DNA from: Cruorifilaria tuberocauda
Lineage: Eukaryota; Nematoda; Chromadorea; Rhabditida; Onchocercidae
Direction: 5' to 3'
DNA: 64,000 nucleotides
Assembly: GCA_013365365.1 (NCBI GenBank)
Contig: JABVXU010000065.1
Coordinates: 124,001-188,000, forward strand
Part shown: positions 57,467-64,000 of the stretch, in pieces
Numbering within the stretch: the first letter of the stretch is position 1
Layout: every line of letters begins with the position of its first letter
Made by a program: the position numbers and the translations under genes
The notes under the pieces: model-generated
The model's database searches: none
Seen by the model: only the letters and a program-made list of their open reading frames with translations
Told to the model about the DNA's origin: nothing

Positions 57467-59724
57467 ATGATTAATTCCGCATTCCGCAACGGCCAGAATT
57501 CCGCTAACAGTAATAGAATTGGAAAAAGCGGAAGTAAGAAAAATAATGAAACAATTCAGTGTAAACCACGAAAAATTTTTCCATTAGCTAATGAAAGAAT
57601 TGAAGATTTGATTTATCCAACTGTAACTTATCACTATTCCGTAAGCAAAGATGCACGTTACGTATACGTAATCGGTGATGATCCAAAGGAATTACTATCT
57701 CAACTCTTCGTATGGGATTTACATCGTGGAACCTCACGTCGTTATGCGGTGGTCAATTTGCAACCAACGTTACAAATGAAACATTTATATGAGATTGATA
57801 CATCAGACGGAATATTGGTGTGTTGTAGTTCCGGAAGCTTTCAGATTTGTGCAGTGCGATTTAATCATTCACAGGAATTAATTCGAATTCAAAGAATACT
57901 CTTTTATCAAATAAGTAACAATAACTCATATTTCTGGAGTTCCGCAAGAGCATCTGAACGAGGCATTATTTTTATGTCACAAAATGAACAGATTCGTAAT
58001 TTTTATGTAACACAGGTTAACTTGGATACACCGGTACGAACCGTTCTTCTTACTGCACACATGTCCGGTTTACGATTTTGTGGTCAACCTTGGGTTGACG
58101 GAAACTATATGTATTTATTTGAAAGTTCATCAGTAATTGCTCATCATGAGGAAATAAAATATTTGACAGGCCGTTTAGTTCGAGCTAACTTGCACACCGG
58201 TGAATTGGAAATAGTAAATACAAAGGCAACGGGTATTCTTGGAAAAAGTTTACCGGCTATTCAACAACAACAACAACAACAACAACAACAGGAACAGGAA
58301 TTCCTACAGGATCCATCATTACAAGAAATGAGAAGTATCACTACGCTTATTAGACGTGTAAAACACGTGGGACGAAATGGATGGTTATGGATAATAGCGG
58401 AATTTGTGGATCCGTACGATATACTTAATCAGGATACTGTTCATTGTGAGGTACTTGCGTGTTTATCGTTTATTTTCGTAGAATTTTCACGTTTATACGA
58501 GCGTCAAATGGAAGAAGACTATGATGATATCATCAGCGATATCACTTCAATCCAAATTCTAACCTTTTGAAATTATGCTTGCGAACGACTGCCATGAACT
58601 TTTGTAGAATTGCTTTGACCTTTACAGGACTATCCGGAATCTTGCAAATCTGAGACCTCTCACTTCTCATTTTCTCCGGAAATTATAATCATTTTTATTT
58701 TTTTTCAATATTTTGCGATCATCCCTTTCTGCATTCGTATCTGATTTTTGATCGTAACTTTAGCATTAAAGCTTTAAATCCCTACTTGTTAAAGGATTAT
58801 CATTTTAACTTCAGGAAATCTCTAAGTAATTAGTATAAACCGTTTATAGACTTTGCGGAAGTGCTCATCTTTTTCACTTTCAATATTATTTCCATTACTG
58901 AAAAGCTAACAACAAAATATTTATGTAATTTACGGAAAAAGATGAAAAATATTCACTATTACTTATTAGTAGTTATCATTCGAATTTTTTTCTCATATCA
59001 TAAAAATTAAAACTTCATTCGCGATTTATTATTAATTTAACAAATATATATCGATTAATTTCTATTGCTTATCATAAATCCGGAAACATATTAGCAGAAC
59101 TTCCGGTTTAATTATTCCTCTCCTCTTTTTCCTTTCTAATGAATACAATAAAGTTTGCAGAAATAAGTTTATCCAGAATTTCAATTCATCATGGATTTAC
59201 TAAAATAGATGGCGAGAATTTGTTTGATAGTTTTAGAAGCTAAATCATTCGGAATCCATGCAGTTTAACGGAAAAAAACTTTTTCTTTTCTGATTTCTAA
59301 AAATTTCTTCTATATTTAAACAATCGATCGATTGCTTTAACTTCAGTTTTTCCGGATTCCTATAAGCAGAGATATGATAAGTTAAAAAAAGATTCAAACA
59401 AAAGAGAGTAAATCTACTTTGCAGATATGTGTTGTGGTAATGCAAACGTTCACGTGGTATCGTTTAAATTGGCTTCCAAAATGTAAATTTGATGAATTAA
59501 CATTGGACGTCAGTTGTAATGGTACTGTAGTTATGTTACGAAAAAAAATGCTACAAATGGTTAATTATGCACAAATCGATTCATTTCTACTGCTTTCCAG
59601 AAATCCGGAAACATTACTTAAGCAAAGTTTCCGTGCTTTAATTACTTATTTTCCAACATGGCGAAATTTGAATAGGGAACAAATGCAGTCATTTGGTATA
59701 CCATCTCATTTACTCATTCCATGA
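57467..59724 (+). CDS. Unrecognised polyQ protein with propeller-like repeats
   Basis: Two exons (57467-58450 and 59425-59724) joined in phase at VHCE|ICVVVMQTF give 427 residues. The first exon could also be read through to a stop at 58568-58570, but the GAG|GTACTT donor and the well-formed second exon favour splicing. The N-terminus is polar and basic. From about residue 45 the protein has regularly spaced beta-rich segments with aromatic ends (SKDARYVYVIGDD, SQLFVWDLHRGTSRRY, FCGQPWVDGNYMYLF, GRLVRANLHTGELEI, TWYRLNWLPKCKFDELTLDV), suggesting a kelch- or WD-like propeller. A run of about ten glutamines (CAA codons, about 58262-58291) interrupts it. No signal peptide or TM is seen. I cannot name a family; a nematode-restricted protein is likely. 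Confidence 0.75.
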
Positions 59725-61441
59725 TAAGTGATAAAAATTTTTACATCAAATAAATATGGTATGAAATTGTAAAATATTTTTAACGTTCGTTTAATGCCAG
59801 ATATACGTAAACTTTGACCTCTTCAATCACCTAAAGCTCTGTATAAGAATATGTCTAAAATTACTAGCATCACGAATAAAACTTCTTTTTTCCTAACTTT
59901 CATAGATATTCTTTAAAAAAAGGTTGTTTGAGGTTTTGATAAATACATCATAATCGAATTCATCATGAAGAAATCACAACTGGTCAACAAAAAAATTAAT
60001 TAACCAAATTATATTCCAATTAAATTGTTAATTATGATAACGAAGCCCAAATTAACCCAAATTAAATTCCAATTAACTTATTATGATGATGATGAAATAG
60101 GAACAAGTGATTTCTTGTTCAGTCATCTTTTACGAAAGGCAAAAATTTCGCAGAATTTCATACAAAAGCTTTTATTCAACTTCGATCAATTAATTAAATT
60201 AATTAAAGCCTATAAAGTCAGAATAGTCTAAAAACAAGGAAATAAATGCAAATTTTTAGAAATTTAAATCAAAGCTTAAAAACTAATTTTAGATGAAAAA
60301 AGATAAACTTTATTTTCTGCAAAATAAATCGGATTTCTTTATTTAATCCAGAGTCAACAGTAGATTGATTGATAAAAATACTTCTACCTGACAATACCTG
60401 TCGATTCTTTTTCTTTTTAAAACGATATAACAACAAATTTTTATTTTAAAAAAAATTAAAAAATAGGAATAGCAATAGGAAGCATAAAATTCAGCCATCT
60501 TTTTCCTGTAAATACAGTAATGAAGAATAAAAAGAAAGTAAATCAATAAAATATAGATTTTCAAAAGAAGAAAAAGTAAATTCTAATGCAGGTAAGTAAG
60601 GAAAGTTTTCTAAAAGTAAAAAAGTTCAAAAATGAAAAATTCCATTTATTCATTTTATTTTTGTAATACAATTTCACCTATTACAAAGAATAAATCCTTA
60701 CAGTACCGGATCTCAACAATACAAAAATACTAAGATTACTTCAATTGAATTTATAAGATTGAAAATTGTTTTGATATTTTCCGATGAGATTCGGAAATGA
60801 GAAATGCGGTAATTTCCGCATGAGGGATTTTAAAAGTCTTAGATTTCGTTTCTAATACTTATTCCATGATTAAAATTTAACAAGGTAAACCATCTATTAT
60901 TCATAAGTACATAAGCATAGAGAGAGGGAGAGAGAGGGAGAGAGAGAGAGAGAGAGAGAAATGAATAAATTACGATTATAATAAATTTGAAGTACCAACC
61001 AAACAATTGTTTTAATAGTAATAACTGCTAATAGCAGCGCTAATTTAAACTAACATTAGCAATTAAAACAATCATCAGTGATTAAAGTAGAATATAATTT
61101 TACTTGATAATAAAAGAGAAATTAAAAAAACATTTTAAGTGAACTAACTTATCAGTTAACAATAATGGAGTGTTATGTATTCAGTGATAACTTCGAAAAG
61201 AAAAAAACAGTTAAATATCACATATCACAACAATTTATCGAAATAAGGAAAAAACTTTAACCAAATAATTGAACTTAAGTAATGTAAAGAATATTATCAA
61301 AGTTAAGTCCCGCCTACTGATAAAGATCCTTATGATAAGATGCTATTTTAATAAAAATAAATCAATAGAATTGAATTTATCTGCTATTACTAAATATACT
61401 TAACAAGATAATATCAAATTAATTAAGCATGAAATTACAGA
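59725..61441. other. Convergent intergenic region with GA microsatellite
   Basis: Lies between the 3' ends of the polyQ gene (plus) and the RhoGAP gene (minus). The plus-strand ORF at 60025-60231 begins in a short direct repeat (CCCAAATTAA) and has no recognisable features. The GA repeat at 60917-60960 is listed separately. Confidence 0.6.
60917..60960. repeat. (GA)n microsatellite
   Basis: About 44 bases of AG/GAGG repeats on the plus strand in the convergent intergenic region. Confidence 0.9.
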
Positions 61442-64000
61442 TCAAACTTTCGTCTCAGGACCATCATCAACACGTGTAATTTGTTTGAATGAGTCACGTA
61501 ATCGCGAAAGTTGTCGTGCAATAAACTGTCCATATACTTTACCATACCAAACATTACTCCGTCCTCTGAAGTTAAAAAAAAATGAAATTTTCAAAATTAG
61601 AATAAACCTATCAAAACAATACTATTTTAATTGTAAGATGAAAGTAAGATAAGTCAAATCAATCACTCTTTATGATAGACGTAACACGTGAACGTAACAA
61701 TAATACCTTAAATCCGTCCTTGTGATATACGTAACACGTGAACGACCAGCAATTGGTTCAACAAGAAATTGTGATGAAAGTACAGCAGCTGAAAGACCAC
61801 CTAACATTTGCGTTTCACTGGAATGTACTGAACGTTCGACCAGAACGCAACCACCACGTAATTCTTTCATATCCGTACGCCATAATCTGAGGTATGTTTA
61901 ATTAATTAGAAATTAATTTAAATTTCAATTAAAGACAGAATTTGCATATATTCGAATTCAACAATTCAAACATTAAATTGGAAGTAATACTTTTCATTTT
62001 ATAATCAAACATACCTAACTACTGTAATATCACGAGTTGGATGTGATGGCGTATCATTGATAACATACTGGAATACGTCACAATTTTCTGCATTCAATAT
62101 TGCCACCGTTCTCCAATTGATAATTTGAACATCCCAAACATTTCTGAATTTAATGAAATACAATAAACTTACTATACTTACTATTTATATAATAAATTAT
62201 ATTATTAAAGTATTTCTTTCATTATCGATTAAAAATTTATTCATTAAATATATTAAAAATGAATGAAATAAAGTGAGAGAAAAAAGGATTGCCTTTCTCG
62301 AACAATCCTAGTAAGAATCTCTTTAGGTGGTGCTTCAATATCAACCCAAACGCGAAAGAATCGCAAGGGATGGCCATCCGTTGATTTCTTTGTTGAAATT
62401 TCAACACCATTAACTGTACCCTCAACAATCCAACCTTTCCATCGATCTCGATGTTCCTAATTAATTAATATTATTCATTTAAAATAATTTCAATGGTTGA
62501 TTTTTCAGATAGGAAATTAAAAATTGAATACTTTAAATTTAAGTAAAATGAAAATTAAAAGATAAACTCTGCTTACTTTTAATAGTTCTCTTGCCTTCTG
62601 CAATAGATATGTTTTGTAATTTCCATCTTGAGATAAACCCAATTCAGTTAGAAATGGTGCATCCGGTTCGGTACCTTTACAATATTCGTTACCTTTATCA
62701 CGTTCAAATCCTGGACTACTAGGAACAATGAATATTTTGGTACAGTGCTCTATCATTTGCACCAAACATTCTTGCGCAGCACGTGATTCCTTAATTTCAC
62801 GTTCTGTTGGTAATCCTGCTGCTCCAATTGTTTTATGTCGTCTAAAAATACAATATTCTGAATACAATATTCTAACTGGTGCAAATTAACATTAAAACGT
62901 AAAGACACTAAACGTCTCACGTAACTGTACTCAAAATTTCATATTATTTAATTAAGAAGAAAATATTAAAAAATATTGCTAACCTTGTTGGACTGATATT
63001 ATTCAAATGTGAGCCACATAATTGAAATAATGATGGCGCAAAGCATACAGCAAGATTTTGTGCTGTCATCTGAAAACAAAACAAAAGATTATATAAATAT
63101 GAACTGAAATTTAAAACTTGAATATTCAAAGCTGATATGATATTAAGTATGTGATATTCAAAGTGATAATGTGATATTAAGTATTGATATTCAATGTGAT
63201 AATGTTGTATTCAATGCGAATGTGATAATATTAAGTACTGAGAATGCAAATTCTGATTTTGAAGTGCAATAAAATAATAAAATAAGAAAGTGAAAAATAA
63301 ATTAGGAATAATACAATACTCAAAAACTTAATTAACCAATTAATAAAAAATTAAGGAAAAGAAAAAAACACTCTTACACTATTAGTTGCAGAATGTTTAG
63401 CGATATCATGAAGGAAGTAAAGTAAAGTTTGTAGTGCTTCGCGATGCTCATCAGGTAATAACAAAACTGCATGCTGAAGAGCTTCCATACGCATTTCCAT
63501 TGGAATATCTTAATTAAATTAAATATTAAATATTTAAATTAAATAAAAAATGTTTCGAAGTGAATAATCTAATGAATAATCAAAGAAAAATAAAATATAT
63601 ACGTAATTTTTGTAAATAAACTTACGTATAAAAATTTTAGCAAATGTTTCTGAATATTTTGCAGTCATTAAGGGTTCCGGTAATTCACGGAAATACTGTT
63701 TTAAAAGATCAGCTATGTCGTGAACCTTAAATGATATCATATAGTGAATAAATATGAAATAAACTGATATCAAAAGAAAAGATAAAAGTTGTGATTACAT
63801 TACTCTGCAAATTTCCTCTCTAAAAAAAAGACAAACTTTTACTTTATTTCTTCCCAAGAAAGAAATAATGTAAAAGTTTGTTTTTTTCTTTAAGCTATAG
63901 CTAGATTAATTGATCCATAAAAAATCTAATTAAATACAGTTTTCGTTGAATTCTCTTAAAATAATTTTAATATAGAATAAGTATAAGTTATAAATACCTG
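61442..64000 (-). CDS. DLC1/StARD-type RhoGAP with START domain (partial)
   Basis: C-terminal part of a Rho GTPase-activating protein of the DLC1/STARD8/STARD13 (Drosophila crossveinless-c) group, which switches off Rho at adhesions and the cortex. The gene continues past the right edge; a CAG|GTATTT donor at the very end of the window marks the cut exon. Visible exons, in order, give the RhoGAP domain (DIADLLKQYFRELPEPLM, HAVLLLPDEHREALQTLLYF, NLAVCFAPSLFQL) and, after a linker, the START lipid-binding domain (DRWKGWIVEGTVNGVEI, NVWDVQIINWRTVAIL, HPTRDITVVRLWRTDMK, GCVLVERSVHSSE, GRSRVTYITRTDLR), ending RQLSRLRDSFKQ and a short tail. The catalytic arginine finger and the N-terminal SAM region lie outside the window. 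The order and both C-terminal signatures match DLC1 closely. Confidence 0.88.
63130..63245. repeat. Degenerate GTGATATT tandem repeat in RhoGAP intron
   Basis: Irregular head-to-tail units built from GTGATATTCAAAGTGATAAT and TGATATTAAGTA. They fall within an intron of the RhoGAP gene and have no coding meaning. Confidence 0.7.
63824..63887. repeat. ~29-bp hairpin with 7-base loop in RhoGAP intron
   Basis: The left arm at about 63824-63852 and the right arm at 63860-63887 are complementary over about 28-29 bases with only one or two mismatches (AGACAAACTTTTACTTTATT on the left against its inverted copy on the right), separated by CCCAAGA. In RNA from either strand this would be a long, almost perfect stem. 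Confidence 0.8.

Overview
The window is nuclear DNA of a nematode. It is strongly AT-rich, genes are split into many small exons by AT-rich introns, and several start codons lie a few bases after a TTTYAG-type acceptor, as expected for spliced-leader trans-splicing. Gene content (cuticlin with a ZP domain, ZYG-11, LIN-9, EMB-30/APC4, PIR-1) is typical of nematodes. A spirurid or filarial parasite is my guess from composition and intron style; the sequence does not prove it. No bacterial, viral or organellar segment was seen.

Layout. 1.7-7.8 kb, plus strand: a CUT-6-like cuticlin (vWA + ZP + furin-type site + C-terminal membrane anchor), for which I could follow all 14 exons in phase. 9.5-10.3 kb, minus: DPM3 (dolichol-phosphate-mannose synthase subunit) and a small unrecognised membrane protein. 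11.6-17.3 kb, minus: a ZYG11/ZER1-family substrate receptor for CUL2 ubiquitin ligase. 20.1-26.0 kb, minus: a TMEM245-like polytopic protein. 28.5-32.7 kb, plus: LIN-9 of the DREAM/MuvB complex. 34.5-38.7 kb, minus: an SLC36-type amino acid transporter. 39.5-45.4 kb, minus: APC4, with CUB-like exons of uncertain ownership just downstream. 47.4-49.5 kb, minus: a small lysine-rich protein and a PIR-1/DUSP11 RNA phosphatase whose first visible exon carries an apparent one-base frameshift. 52.2-56.7 kb, minus: two small single-pass membrane proteins of the same design, with a decayed repeat and a RanBP3-like fragment between them. 57.5-59.7 kb, plus: an unrecognised polyglutamine-containing protein. 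61.4-64.0 kb, minus: the RhoGAP-START C-terminal part of a DLC1/StARD-type protein, cut by the window edge.

Functionally this is a gene-dense but mixed neighbourhood. Three genes (zyg-11-like, lin-9, APC4) act in cell-cycle control, but nothing indicates that they work as one unit here. The points most worth checking are the tandem pair of small membrane proteins, the PIR-1 frameshift, the APC4/CUB boundary, the RanBP3-like fragment, a TIR-bearing MITE-like element at 50.7-50.9 kb, and a near-perfect 29-bp hairpin in a RhoGAP intron. I found no clear new multi-gene system. All splice models were made by eye from reading frame, phase and family motifs, so exon ends may be off by a few bases.
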